Source of the DNA: Toxorhynchites rutilus septentrionalis
Lineage: Eukaryota > Arthropoda > Insecta > Diptera > Culicidae
DNA length: 64,000 nucleotides
Reading direction: 5' to 3'
NCBI RefSeq assembly: GCF_029784135.1
Contig: NC_073746.1
Location: 147,192,556 to 147,256,555 of the forward strand
In this document: positions 9,958 through 21,110 of the stretch, piece by piece
Position numbering within the stretch: position 1 is the stretch's first letter
Layout of the letters: every line of letters begins with the position of its first letter
The notes under the pieces: model-generated
What the model saw: the letters and a program-made list of their open reading frames with translations, nothing else
Databases searched by the model: none
What the model was told of the DNA's origin: nothing
Program-made: the position numbers and the translations under genes

Positions 9958-11255
9958 AAGGGTGTGTCACATCAAATTGCATCACGGAAAAAACGCTGTA
10001 GAAATTCGCCCAGTAGACCGATCCTTTTGAAAATTTTAGACAGTAAAATAAAATCTATTAAACAACTTTTGGCATTTTCTTTTTATTCATACTTCGAGCC
10101 CAAGCCCGTATGCTCGCACCTTCCTCTTTACCCCGTCCATAAGGTTCTGTACAACGTCAGGTTGTAGTTTTTTTTTAACAGAAATCCATTTTCTCTTGAA
10201 GTCCGCCTCCGATTTGAAAACTTTTAGGTTGTTCCGGAGGGCCTGCTTCATAATCGTCCAATATTTCTCTATTGGGCGAAGCTTCGGCGCGTTGGGCGGG
10301 TTCATTTCCTTTGGCACGAAGGTGACCCCGTTGGCTTCGTACCACTCCAACACGTCCTTTGAATAGTGGCACGAAGCGAGATCCGGCCAGAAGATGGTCG
10401 GGCCCTCGTGCTGCTTCAATAGTGGTAGTTAGCGCTTCTGTAGGCACTCCTTAAGGTAAACCTGCCCGTTTACCGTGCCGGTCATCACGAAGGGGGCGCT
10501 CCGCTTTCCGCAAGAGCAGATCGCTTGCCACACCATGTACTTTTTGGTAAACTTGGATAGTTTCTGCTTGCGAATCTCCTCCGGAACGCTGAATTTGTCC
10601 TCTGCGGCGAAGAACAACAGGCCCGGCAGCTAACGAAAGTCCGCTTTGACGAAGGTTTCGTCGTCCATTACCAGGCAATGAGGCTTCGTCAGCATTTCGG
10701 TGTACAGCTTCCGGGCTCGCGTCTTCCCCACCATGTTTTGCCTTTCGTCGCGGTTAGGAGCCTTCTGAACCTTGTATGTACGCAGGCCCTTCCGCTGCTT
10801 GGTCCGCTGGACGAATGAACTTGACAAATTCAGCTTATTGGCGACATCCCGGACCGAACTTCTCGGATCACGTCTAAACTGCTTAACTACGCGCTTGTGA
10901 TCTTTTTCACTGACGGAGCATCCATTTTTGCCGTTCTTCACCTTCCGGTCGATGGTTAGGTTCTCGAAGTATCGTTTTAGTACTCTGCTGACCGTGGATT
11001 GGACGATTCCCAACATCTTACCGATGTCCCGATGTGACAACTCCGGATTCTCGAAATGAGTGCACAGGATTAATTCACGACGCTCGTTTTCGTTCGACGA
11101 CATTTTTCTAAATTTACGAAAAATTGACAGTGAAGCATGGCCAACGTGATCTATACACTCTTATCTGATTATAAGCGAAAGCTGAAGATATAATTCCTTA
11201 AAATTAAATTTCTACAGCGTTTTTTCCGTGATGCAATTTGATGTGACACACCCTT
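9958..11255 (-). mobile_element. ITmD37E transposon, copy A
   Basis: 1298 bp flanked by TA (9956-9957, 11256-11257). The inverted ends begin aagggtgtgtcacatcaaat and continue through cacggaaaaaacgctgta. Length, TA target and the DD37E transposase identify the mosquito ITmD37E branch of the Tc1/mariner superfamily. The ends look intact, so this copy could be mobilised in trans even though its own gene carries two nonsense codons. Confidence 0.93.
10087..11103 (-). pseudogene. ITmD37E transposase, copy A, two nonsense codons
   Basis: One continuous phase of 338 codons starts at ATG 11103 and ends at 10087. The N-terminal helix-turn-helix reads LSHRDIGKMLGIVQSTVSRV. The catalytic motifs are VMDDETFVKADF (D1), FWPDLASCHYS (D2) and APKLRPIEKYW (E). 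I count 37 residues between D2 and E. TAG at 10630-10632 follows KADFR, and TAA at 10429-10431 replaces a Leu TTA codon after LQKR. Copies B and C have sense codons at both sites. There is no frameshift. Confidence 0.92.
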
Positions 11256-11257
11256 TA

Positions 11258-12092
11258 TACTTCATTGTACTGAAGTAAATCTTTAAGTTTAACATAATTT
11301 GTTTTACGTACTCGAACGTGTACATGTGTGCGTGTGTAAACATAGATTCCACCGAACACTCGGTGAGTTGAAAAAGAAAATAAATTAAATTCGGTCCAAT
11401 CATTCCGAGCTCGCTCTGGGAAAACAGTTTTCCATATTTCCTTTTCGCTTTGCTCCATCTTCCACGATGATAACGAGGGTGGGACATGTTGCTAGCAGAC
11501 GTGTTTCATATTCTTTCCGGTGTGGGAAAGTCAGACCCAGTAAATCAATCACGATTATTTTTCCAGCAGTTTGTTACATCGTTAAATTTGCTGACCCAAA
11601 GCTGATAATAGAGCGGAGGAAGAAAATGTCTCCGCGATAGCCAGTAGCTAAGAATAATAGACTCTATGGGTTAGATGAAAGACAGTTATTTACTTTAGAT
11701 GCGGGAATTTTGGCCATTAGTACAGATACGGGCGGACCAATCTGTTCACTATGTCCCAGTACCCCTGTATCAGTACCCCTCAATTGGATGTTTAATAGGC
11801 TTGCGATGTGTTAAAGCAATAATTCTGAACCACGGAAGAAAGTAGAATCCAAATTTTTTATAAGAGAAGTTTTGCTAGTGCTAAAAAATGTTTCCGTTAA
11901 GTACGCTATGGAACAGAACATGTACGCCGTTTTTTGTCGAGAAGGAGGTATGTGTAATAAACCTATTGTAATGAGCAGAGGCTCTAGAGGCGATCGAAAA
12001 CGTGTTATTGTAGCGACGCAAATTCCCGACTGATGGGAATCAAATTAAATTCTGTCAAATATATACCGGGATATTGTGTTTTTATAGAAAAT
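11258..12092. other. No gene seen
   Basis: AT-rich sequence following ITmD37E copy A. Short frames at 11212-11487 arise partly from the transposon end and carry no known motif. Confidence 0.5.
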
Positions 12093-12173
12093 CAGAAGAG
12101 GCCTATTTTGAAGAAGATAATATAAATTTATCATCTCAATTTATATTATCTCCTCCAAAATAGGCCTCTTCTG
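12093..12173. repeat. Strong hairpin: 36-bp inverted arms, 9-nt loop
   Basis: The left arm starts cagaagaggcctattttg and ends ataatataaatt. The right arm is its complement with two mismatches, around a 9-nt loop (tatcatctc). A transcript from either strand would fold into a near-perfect 36-bp stem. It could be a small foldback repeat or a microRNA-like precursor. Nothing in the sequence proves transcription. Confidence 0.7.
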
Positions 12174-12404
12174 CTTTTCACACAAATTCACGTTCACGCT
12201 CGATTCTAATTTCTTTAACGAATTGATGAACAATCCCTCAGATTTTTTAAACCTTGTACATAAGGTGACAGTTCTCTAAAATGACAGTATTCGATTATCA
12301 ATTCAAATTAAAATCGATTTTTTGGTAGATACATATTCAGAATAATTGAACTTGTTTTTTTTCTATTATTTATTTATTTATTATTTTTCTATTATTTACA
12401 CCCT

Positions 12405-12644
12405 CACATCCCAAATTTGGCTCCATTTGCTTCATCAGTTCTCGAGTTATGCAGAAATTTGGGTTTCATTTGTATGGGAGCCCCCCTTCAGAGAGGGGGA
12501 GGAGTGTCGAACTACCATAGAAACGTTTATCGATCCCTGAAACCTCTATACACTTAGTTTGATTCCATTTAATTGATTAGTTCTCGAGTTGTTCAGCATC
12601 CGCCCCACCCCCTCTTTAGAGAGGGCAAAGGAGTGTCAAAGCAC
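12405..12644. repeat. Dispersed repeat (tttcatttgtatggg / agagaggg unit)
   Basis: It contains the phrases gcagaaatttgggtttcatt, gtatgggagcccccc and gagtgtcgaactaccatag, with a second diverged unit following. The same unit recurs at 20905-21090. E6 has inserted between the two stretches, because the text runs on from accata (12648) to acatttattgctccc (20869). This resembles a LINE 3' UTR-type dispersed repeat. The family is not assigned. Confidence 0.6.
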
Positions 12645-12755
12645 CATAAAAAAGTCACAGGAGGGTTGTGTCCGAAACACGACCGCATAGTTGACGTAGG
12701 ATTCCGTTAGGCTATCTGTTGATTTTGGACATGTTTGAAGAATTACATCGTTATA

Positions 12756-12791
12756 CTCTTTGATAACGATTCGGTGGCCCTGAAAAGGGCC
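12756..12791 (-). terminator. Histone-type 3' stem-loop with downstream purine element
   Basis: On the minus strand the sequence is ggcccttttcagggcc followed by acc. This gives a 6-bp stem with the 4-nt tttc loop, as in replication-dependent histone mRNAs, bound by SLBP. Twelve bases further on is tcaaagag, matching the histone downstream element that pairs with U7 snRNA. No histone coding sequence is visible upstream. The stem-loop is perfect. Confidence 0.8.
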
Positions 12792-13450
12792 GTTTTGTTT
12801 GGTTGTTAGATATTGTTTGTTCACTCCACCAGTGTTTACCGAGTGATGATGACAGAAGGATAGTAAACAGTCGTTGGATGGTGCGTATCAGATAAAAGAT
12901 ACCGAAGTGGAACGAGATATGACGAAAACCTCTGTGATCCTAGACGAGATGTCTCCTGTGTTATGTATGGATGAAATAAAGAGAAAATGTAATATAAAAT
13001 ATTTACCAATACCGAACACAATTGTCAATTTTGCTCATCAGTAAAAACATGTTACTTTATTATAGAGAAAACATATTTAAAATCACTTGTTTTGGATGCA
13101 TTTGTTGCAACCATACGTGTTCTCGATCGACGCGATTTACTTCGGCTCAAGTGAAGTGCTTCCGTGTAATCTCATTTGCAACTTACCTCGAAGGTGTAAC
13201 CGAAACGAAATCTCCCAGTAGACAATTCACTTGAATTCTTTCGTGAAGGATAGTGTTATCTCCAGAATAAATTGTCGGCAGACGAGAGAAAAACAGTGAA
13301 CAGCAGTCATAACTGTTGTTTATATTTACACTCCGAACATATAATCTTAACAGTGCTGCCAGTGTAGTTTAGAGAATTTCGAATATAGAAATTGGAAAGA
13401 ATAAAGCGAATACTGTATCAGCGATAATAAATCAGTTATAACCTCCCGTC

Positions 13451-15015
13451 ATGGCAACGGGGGGTTTACGCCACCCCCTCCAACCCCTATGAGGATCCTG
13501 GGGATACCGGGGACCCCGGCCCAGCAAATAAAAAAGATGGTACTTATACGAGACGAAGCTTTCCCTTGTGGGGCGACCCAAACGGTGATTACGGTGAGTT
13601 GAAAATACTACGATTGGAAGGTGTATCGAAAGCACTACCTAAAAAGCCTTTCGATATACGCAAGTCAGTGGAAGCATTCTTGGGCACAAAAATTCCTGAC
13701 GCAAGACCCGAAAATAAAGGAACCTCCTATATAATTAAAATGAGGAACCAAGAACAAATCGACGCCTTAAAAACAATGACCAAACTGCAAGACAGAACGG
13801 AAATAAAAATCGATTATCACCCAACTCTGAACCAGTGTAGATGTGTCGTCTACTGTCCGGAAACCACTCAATATGAGACAGAAGAAATAATAAGAGCTAA
13901 AAGACCAAAAAATTAAAGATGTACGAAGAATCACCAGAAAAGAAGGTAGCAATATAGTCCCCACGCCCACTCTGATTCTCACTATTAATGGGACCGTGGT
14001 ACAACAAAGCATTAATTTTGGTTGGATCAGAGTACGAATCCGGCCATACTACCCAACACCAATGCTGTGCTACAATTGCTATGAATACGGCCACTCGCGG
14101 AAGCGCTGCAGTATCGAAACCCCGGTATGTGGCATATGTTGCGGTAACCACATAAATGCTCCAGAGACACCATGTATAGCTTGCAGTATGGACTGCAAAC
14201 ATTGCACAAGTGATTCACACGCAGTAAGTAGCAATAAATGTCCCGTATACACTAAAGAAGTTGAAATCCAGCACCTCATGGTAGACCAGGGCATCAACTA
14301 CCCGGCTGCCAGAAGAATATACGACTCGTTCAACCGTACCAAAACGGCTGCTACCATAGTCAATGAAAGCAACGACGCCCGCTTCGCTCAAATCAACACC
14401 AAATTTGAACGATTGCTGGCCGAAACTGAGAAGAAAGACCAAGAAATCAAACTCCTTCAACAAGAAGCAACGAAACGTGACAAAAAGATCGATGCCCTCA
14501 TAACTGCAATGAAAACGAAATTCAAATAACTCGCCGAGAAGGATGCGCGAATTGCCGAGCTTGAAGCTGCCTTAATCGCCACCAACACACACGCACCAAA
14601 CACTAAGATCGCAACTACCCCCAGAAACCCAAGTACCCCCCGCACAACGACGCTGAAAGAACCCAACAAGGAGACGGGAACCAGCCGAAGATCACGGTCC
14701 AGATCATCCCAACGATCAAACTCGCAGAAGCGTAGCAAGGAAATACGTCGGACCGAAGAAAACTCCAATGAGGAAAGACCTCCAGAGCTCGCTTCTTGCA
14801 ATACTGGTACCAAACAAAGTAACTCACCGTTCAACAAACCAGCACCCAAAATTTACAAGAAATGTACATCGCCTACCACTAATCAAGCGATCCAAATTTC
14901 CGACGAAGAAGTAGACAACACCCAATCGGTCAGAGATCTCAGTATGGACTTTCACGTCTCCTCCGATGAACCAGAGGACGACGAAACTCTGGAAGAGATA
15001 AATGTACTTCTGTAA
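13451..15015 (+). pseudogene. LINE ORF1 (gag-like, zinc knuckles), frameshifted
   Basis: The likely start is ATG 13451. The phase changes within the first 40 bases and again near 13895. Recognisable blocks are GELKILRLEGVSKALPKKPF and IKMRNQEQIDALKTMTKLQD. Then comes a CCHC set: CYNCYEYGHSRKRC, CGICCGNHINAPETPC and CKHCTSDSHAVSSNKC. A Glu/Lys-rich coiled-coil segment and a basic Ser/Arg-rich tail follow. TAA at 14527-14529 interrupts before LAEKDARIAELEAAL, and the phase ends at 15015. Such proteins coat LINE RNA and carry it to the nucleus. Confidence 0.85.
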
Positions 15016-15056
15016 GTTGAACGCACTATTGTCCTCTCTAGTACATCAGAACACAC

Positions 15057-18000
15057 TTGACCATCACTGAGCAAACCTCAATGGTATCTAAACATAATAA
15101 AGTGAACCAAAATCCTCGACAAGACAGAGAGGACAATGTAAACAACCTAAACGACGAAATAAACAACCATTCCATCACCGATAATACCACATTGGATAGC
15201 CGCGGCCCTGCCAGTGCGGATGTCTTTGGAAATTACATAATACCAGTTGCTGGACCTTCACGATTATCCCCTACTTTTCCCGCGGCTCCCTCATCTCTGC
15301 CGACAGCGGGGTCCTTTTGGATTACTACCGTCGGTGAAGCTCTGGCGGGGTCCGCAACTCGTTCAATAAACCAGAGCGATCGATCGCCTAACCCAGTATG
15401 GCGAACCATTAGAAGCGAGACGAACAAGCGGGTTCCACCCCCGTATTCCTCGCAGGACAGCGAGGGAAATACATGTGAAAGCGAGACGGACAAGCGGGTT
15501 TCATCCCCGTATTCCTCGCAGGACAGCGAGGGAAGAATCTATGAAAGCGGGCACCTTACCCGTATACCTCGCAGGACAAAAAGAGAAGAAGAGGAAAAAC
15601 ACAGCCCTGGACAGCTGGGGCCCCCCTAGTGCGGAAGTCATAGGCGAACCGGAACTAGGGATCATCCCCCAGCGCTCAGCGGCTCTCCTCGAGTCCTCGA
15701 AAGGAAAAAAACCCACCCGACGATCAGCAAGAATCGCGGGGCGAAGTACTAAGCCACATCAAATGACAATAGAAATAAACAAACATCAATCACGGAACGC
15801 CAAGACCGGCAATCATTCTACACCAGACTCTGAATCCTCAACACTTTTTTCCGCGGCTCCCTCACCTCTGTCGGCAGCGGATCCTTCTCGAATACCTTCT
15901 GTCGGTGGAGCTCTGTCGGGGTCTGCTCCTCGCTCAAAAAGTTCAAACACCTCACCATTCATCGACGACTTCAATAACCACACACACTATCTTCCAAGTT
16001 CCACACCCGGACCATCACTCAACACAGTGCCGGTTTCCAAAAGAAACTATCCCACGGGCACAACGCTAGCCGTCCAGTGGAACGTAAACGGGTACTTCAA
16101 CAACCTCTGTGACGTCGAACTATTAGAACAAGAGTTCGCACCAACTGTGCTAGCCGTACAGGAAGTTGACATCTCGAAACTGAACAAGTCCTTGGGTGGT
16201 CGATACAGCTGGGTACTAAACGAGCAACAAAACTTCTACCATTCTGTTGCAATGGGAATCCGGCAACCTTTTCACTTCTCTGAATTGGATCTCGACACAG
16301 AGCTTCCAGCGATTGCTGTGAAAATTGACTACCCGTTTCCCGTGACAATCATCTCGATATACTTGCCGAATCAGAAAATCCCAAATCTACGAAACAAACT
16401 GATCCACATCCTGCGGAACATAACCGGCCCAACCCTCGTTTTAGGGGACTTCAACGGGCACCATCAAACATGGGGTAGCAACAGTCACAATCGATGCGGG
16501 ATCGACATCGCAGAGGTCATGGAAGAAGCGGACCTGGTAGCATTGAACGACGGATCTCCAACTTTCGTGCGTGGTATTACTGAAACAACGATAGATTTGA
16601 GCTTCACAAGTCCTAATCTACTACCCCGCCTACTGTGGCGAACGCATACCGAATGGGGAGCCGACACTACCCCATCATCATCCGGACCGACGATAAACCT
16701 TTGGCGCTCACTAGGCGACCACGGTGGCGGTACGATCAAGCAGACTGGGCAGCCTATCAATCCAACGTTGACGAATTTCTGTACCATGGTAGAAACCCCG
16801 GACCAATAACTATGGGGCAATTCTCAAAAGGGTTATTCGAAGCAGCATCCACATCAATACCGAGGAGCAGCTCTGTCCTCGGCAGGAGAGCAGTTCCATG
16901 GTGGTCCCCTGAAGTGGAAGCTGCAGTAAAAGCGAGGAGGAAGGCTCTACAGGCAAACAAGCGACTTCCCATTGGGCACCCGCATAAAGAAACAACAGTT
17001 GAATCCTACCGCCTAGTTCGAAACGAGTGTAGGAAGATAATCCGCAACGCAAAATCAAACAGCTGGGATAAGTTTATCGACGGTGTGTCTAGCGATAACA
17101 CCTCGGCCGAGCTTTGGCAGCGGGTCAATGCCCTCTCAGGGAAGAGGAAATGCCAAGGAATTACTCTGTCCATGGCGAACGGAAACATCACCGATCCCCC
17201 CACAGTTGCAGATGCCATTGGGGACTATTTTCATTCGCTGTCGGCATTGAATGGCTATTCCGAGGACTTCGTAAGAAGAAACACAGTCACGACAACTTCG
17301 ATATCTAATTCAGAAATCCCAGATCATGATCCTAATCCGCATCTAAATCAGCCATTCCACCTCCGTGAACTCACCCTGGCACTAGCCATTGCCAAGGGTA
17401 AATCAGCTGGACCTGACGAGGTTGGTTACCCGCTCTTAGACAAACTCACCTCAGCAGGTAAGGCGAAATTGTTGGAAATCTACAACCGGATATGGACCAA
17501 ACGCGAATTCCCTCCAGAATGGTCTCAAAGTCTGGTTGTTCCGATTAAAAAAACCAGGCAAAACCGGACGCTCTCCCGAAGACTACCGCCCCATATCACT
17601 TACCTGTTGTGCCTCTAAGATCATGGAGAGGATGGTCAACCGCCGACTGACCCAGCATCTATCCTACAACCGATTGCTAGACTTTCGGCAACACGCGTTT
17701 CGTCCAGGTTGCGGGACCAACACATACCTAGGCACTCTGAGTCACGCCCTGGATGAGGCAAGGACGGAAAACCTTCACACCGAACTAGCTGCACTGGACA
17801 TTGCCAAAGCGTATAATAGAGCCTGGATACCAACTGTCTTGCAACAGCTGAACCGCTGGGGGATCGCTGGAAACATGTTACACTTCGTGAAGGGCTTCCT
17901 GCGCCTCCGTTCTTTTCAAGTCATCATCGGAAACCAAAAATCGAAGATTTTTACAGAAGAAACTGGGGTTCCTCAAGGCTCCGTGCTAGCCGTGACACTC

Positions 18001-19689
18001 TTTCTTGTGAAGATGAATGGTATATTCGAGAACCTACCAAGAGGCATTCGAATCTTCGTTTATGCGGATGATGTTGTTCTAATGGTGATGGGCGCCTCTG
18101 TTAAACTTATTAGGCCAAAAATTCGTTCAAGCCGTCTCGTGGGTGGCAAAGTGGGCTTCTTTAGCAGGTTTCCAACTGTCTCCCTCCAAGAGCGAATATA
18201 CCCATATATGTAATTCCAATCACAAGATCATCGACACCCCGATTCGAATCAATGGTGTTAACATCCCCAGAAAAAAACGATAAGGATCCTCGGGGTAATC
18301 ATCGATCGGAAACTATCTTTCGGCCAGCACTGTGACAACGTTAAAAATGATTGCCGCAGCCGTATAAACCTGCTCAGATGTCTTGCTGGCCGGCACGCAA
18401 ACACCAACCGAGACACAAGGCTGAATATTTGCGGCCCCATAGTAAACTCCCGCCTCATTTACGGCCTGGAGCTTACGATATTAGGGTTTCAAACCTTGCT
18501 GGATAAATTCGCTCCCACATACCATCGCGCCATCCGAATCACCTACGGTCTTCTTCCGTCCACCCCAGCGGACGCAGCGTCTGTCGAGAGTGGCAAACTT
18601 CCATTCCGCTTCTTCTTGAAAAAAGTAGCATGCTACCGAGCAATTGGTTTCACAAATAAAACAGATGGGCCGAACGGGGAGGGTTTCCTCCTCGTCGAGG
18701 CTAACCGCCTCTTTCACGAAACGGCTGACCAAGAGCTGCCACTGGTGTCAGGAATACATTGGAATGGAACCAGCGGCTGGGATCAGAAACGACTGAAAAT
18801 AGATACAACAATTAAGGATAAATTTAAACTAGGTTCGAATCCTGTGGTTGCCCGAAATATTGTTACAGAACTGTTAAACACTCGATACGCAAACCACAAC
18901 ATTCGTTACTCGGACGACTCTAAAGCGCTAGGGAGAGTTGGAATAGGAGTGACGGGACCAGACCTCACTATTAATTACCGCCTCCCAGACATGTGCAATG
19001 TATTTTCAGCAGAGGCAGCAGCAGCATTCATCGCCGCCACCTACCCGTCGGACCGCCCAATACTGGTGCTATCTGACTCGGCCAGCGTGGTAATAGCGCT
19101 GGATTCGGAAAGACCGACTCACCCGTGGATACAAAAAACAATTAGTGACGCACGTCCGGACACATCATTTATGTGGATATCAGGCCATTCCGGGATCCCC
19201 GGAAACGAAACAGCGGATTTCCTTGCAGCATCGGGTCGACAAGCGACACTTCTCACAAATTTAGTCCCTGCAGAAGACACTAAAAAATGGGTGAACAAAG
19301 TATTCGAGGAAAGATGGGCCCAGGAATGATACGAAACGGGCCGAGATGGAACCCGACAATTCAGTTTACGTAAGATCAAGGCGGACACCTCCAAATGGGA
19401 AGATCCGTTGGGGCACCGTGATCAGAAAGTAATCTCCAGACTAAGGACTGGACATGCGGGATTCGCCTACAACATGGGCAAAAATAGGGGCGACTTCCAA
19501 ATCCAGTGCGAGCTATGTCATGTCCACTAGTCAGTGGAACACGTCAAATGCCAATGCTCCCAGTTTGAGGGCCCAAGAGCACTGCACGGGATCCCTGAAA
19601 GCATCAGGGAAGCCTTAAGGAATGACGCATCCACAATTTCAACAGTGATAGTCTACTTAAAAGACATAAATATGTATAAGCAGACATAA
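15057..19689 (+). pseudogene. LINE ORF2: endonuclease, reverse transcriptase, RNase H
   Basis: After a long Ser/Pro-rich N-terminus comes the AP-like endonuclease: LAVQWNVNGYF, LAVQEVD (Glu) and LVLGDFNGHHQTWGS (Asp, Asn). A frameshift falls in the SDH motif near 16650, which now reads SRHYPI. Reverse transcriptase shows SPEDYRPISL, LDIAKAYNRAW, TGVPQGSVLA and FVYADDVVLM, with a frameshift in an A7 run near 17550 and another near 18110. RNase H is complete: YSDDSKALGRVGIGV, FSAEAAAA, VLSDSASVV and GNETADF. TGA at 19327-19329 and TAG near 19530 precede the C-terminal C-x2-C-x8-H-x4-C motif. The phase ends at 19689. Confidence 0.9.
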
Positions 19690-19879
19690 TCGAGGACCAA
19701 GCGAAGGTTAGGATAGAAGGAGGTATACGACGAAGCGAGATAATTAGAAGGAAACGAAAGCGGAACCGGCAACAATGGACCAGGCACGGACAAGGACAAC
19801 AAAAAAGGGGAAAAAAACAACATGCTAAGGGATCCGGGATCCGGTGTCCCTGGCGCTTGCGATGGACCTTCCTTCATAT

Positions 19880-19941
19880 TGTCACATCAAAAGAGATGAA
19901 CCAGCCTACGGCTGAAAGTCTCTATAATAAAGAATAAAAAA
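19880..19941 (+). other. LINE 3' recognition tail shared with a SINE
   Basis: The last 60 bases read gagatgaaccagcc, then gctgaaagtctctataataa, then an A-rich tail. The SINEs at 28132-28286 and 48769-48933 end gtgacgaaccagcc, then ttgaaagtcactataataca, then A. A shared 3' tail is how a LINE reverse transcriptase recognises partner SINE RNA. Confidence 0.7.
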
Positions 19942-20870
19942 AAAACATATTTAAAATGGAAAGGTAATTTTCTTTTATAATTTTTACTTTCTGAGTGTCT
20001 ATTCATCCCAATGCGAATTTCAATTGGACTAACAACACCTAATACTATATGTAGAGCATATGGGGAATCACTAATATTTCTTCACTTTTCCAATCTTTCT
20101 CGCCGTATAAACTTTCCTTGGGCGACAATGAACACAACAAAACAGACAGCTTAAACCAAACGATCCGTTCTCGAGCGGGAACACACCTAGGTTTTTATTT
20201 ATGAAAATTGAAATAAATCGTTTCAGATTTCAAGTCATTTTTAACACAAATGCTACCATATACAATTTTACACTTACACTTGTACTAAATTTTTCACAAT
20301 ACACGATCGGTCATTGATATGAAATTTCACGAAGCAACCAACTTCAAGTTCCAAATTTAAATTTCATTGGCTAGAATTAATCGTATCACTCACCTTACTT
20401 ACAATATAAAAATGCCCCCGACTTGCATTTATTTGCAATGCCGATTTCCCCCAAGCAGCTTGGTTTTGATGTCTCTGTTAGGGAACACATTTCGGTGGGA
20501 GCAAAAGCTCTCTCTACTTTTATGTATTTGCAATGCCGATTTCCCCTAGGCAGCTTGGTTTTGATGTCTCTGTTAGGGACCCGCCGCATATGTCGTCAAT
20601 TTCGACCAATCAGAAATGGGTATTTCCGTTAGAATAGGGGTTGAGATTTTTCAATTGTTCGATAGTTAGTTATATGATATATATTATTTTATTCAAGGTG
20701 AAAAATTGTTATAGAGTGCCGAAATCGTTTGATGCACAAATCTCATCATTCCATCATGAAATGACTGAGCAATAAGCGTTTGAAATTGGACATTTTTCAC
20801 GATGCGATCGATATTCGTTTTTCAATTTGTACCCCAATATGTTCCCGAAAGACGCAATCCTACGTCAAAA

Positions 20871-21110
20871 CATTTATTGCTCCCTCAAACCTCCATATGC
20901 CAAATGCAGAAATTTGTGTTTCATTTGTATGGCAGCCCCCCCTTAGAGAGGGGAGAGGGGTCTCGAACTATCATAAGAACCTTCTCCGACCCCAAAAACC
21001 CCTACATACCAATTTTAATGTCGATCGGTTCAGTAGTTTCAGAGTCCATAAGAATCAGACAGACAGACAGACAAACAAATAGAAATCAATTTTTATATAT
21101 ATAGATTGAA
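20871..21110 (+). repeat. Dispersed repeat continued, ending in a short tandem
   Basis: It continues the unit seen at 12405-12644 (gcagaaatttgtgtttcatt, gtatggcagcccccc). It ends in cagacagacagacaaacaaa and an AT-rich tail, a common 3' end in mosquito dispersed repeats. No coding sequence. Confidence 0.6.

Larger units (their letters stand above)
13084..19941 (+). mobile_element. Full-length LINE with RNase H, I superfamily
   Basis: A 16-bp target duplication aaaacatatttaaaat lies at 13068-13083 and 19942-19957, and the 3' end is an A-rich tail, so both ends are defined. ORF1 has CCHC knuckles. ORF2 has endonuclease, reverse transcriptase, RNase H and a C-terminal Cys/His motif. RNase H places it in the I group (I/Outcast/LOA-like) rather than Jockey. 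Removing it restores the E6 sequence to match E7 exactly at the junction. Several frameshifts and stops make it inactive. Confidence 0.93.
12650..20870 (-). mobile_element. E6: palindrome-ended element of the E family, split by a LINE
   Basis: Its right end carries gacgcaatcctacgtc (20851-20866), a one-off version of the family palindrome. Its left end has a hairpin (ggttgtgtc / gacacgacc type, 12661-12683) followed by gttgacgtaggattccg. With the LINE at 13084-19941 removed it is about 1.4 kb and matches E7 (28440-29868) along its whole length in inverted orientation. It contains a histone-type 3' stem-loop on the minus strand at 12776 and two 95-bp repeat units near 20405-20600. It has no coding frame of its own. 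Confidence 0.75.

Noticed and set aside
12830..13066. Possible histone H4 remnant upstream of the stem-loop of E6 (aggagac, gaggttttcgtc)
   Set aside because: Only short word matches; no continuous reading in any phase supports an H4 assignment.
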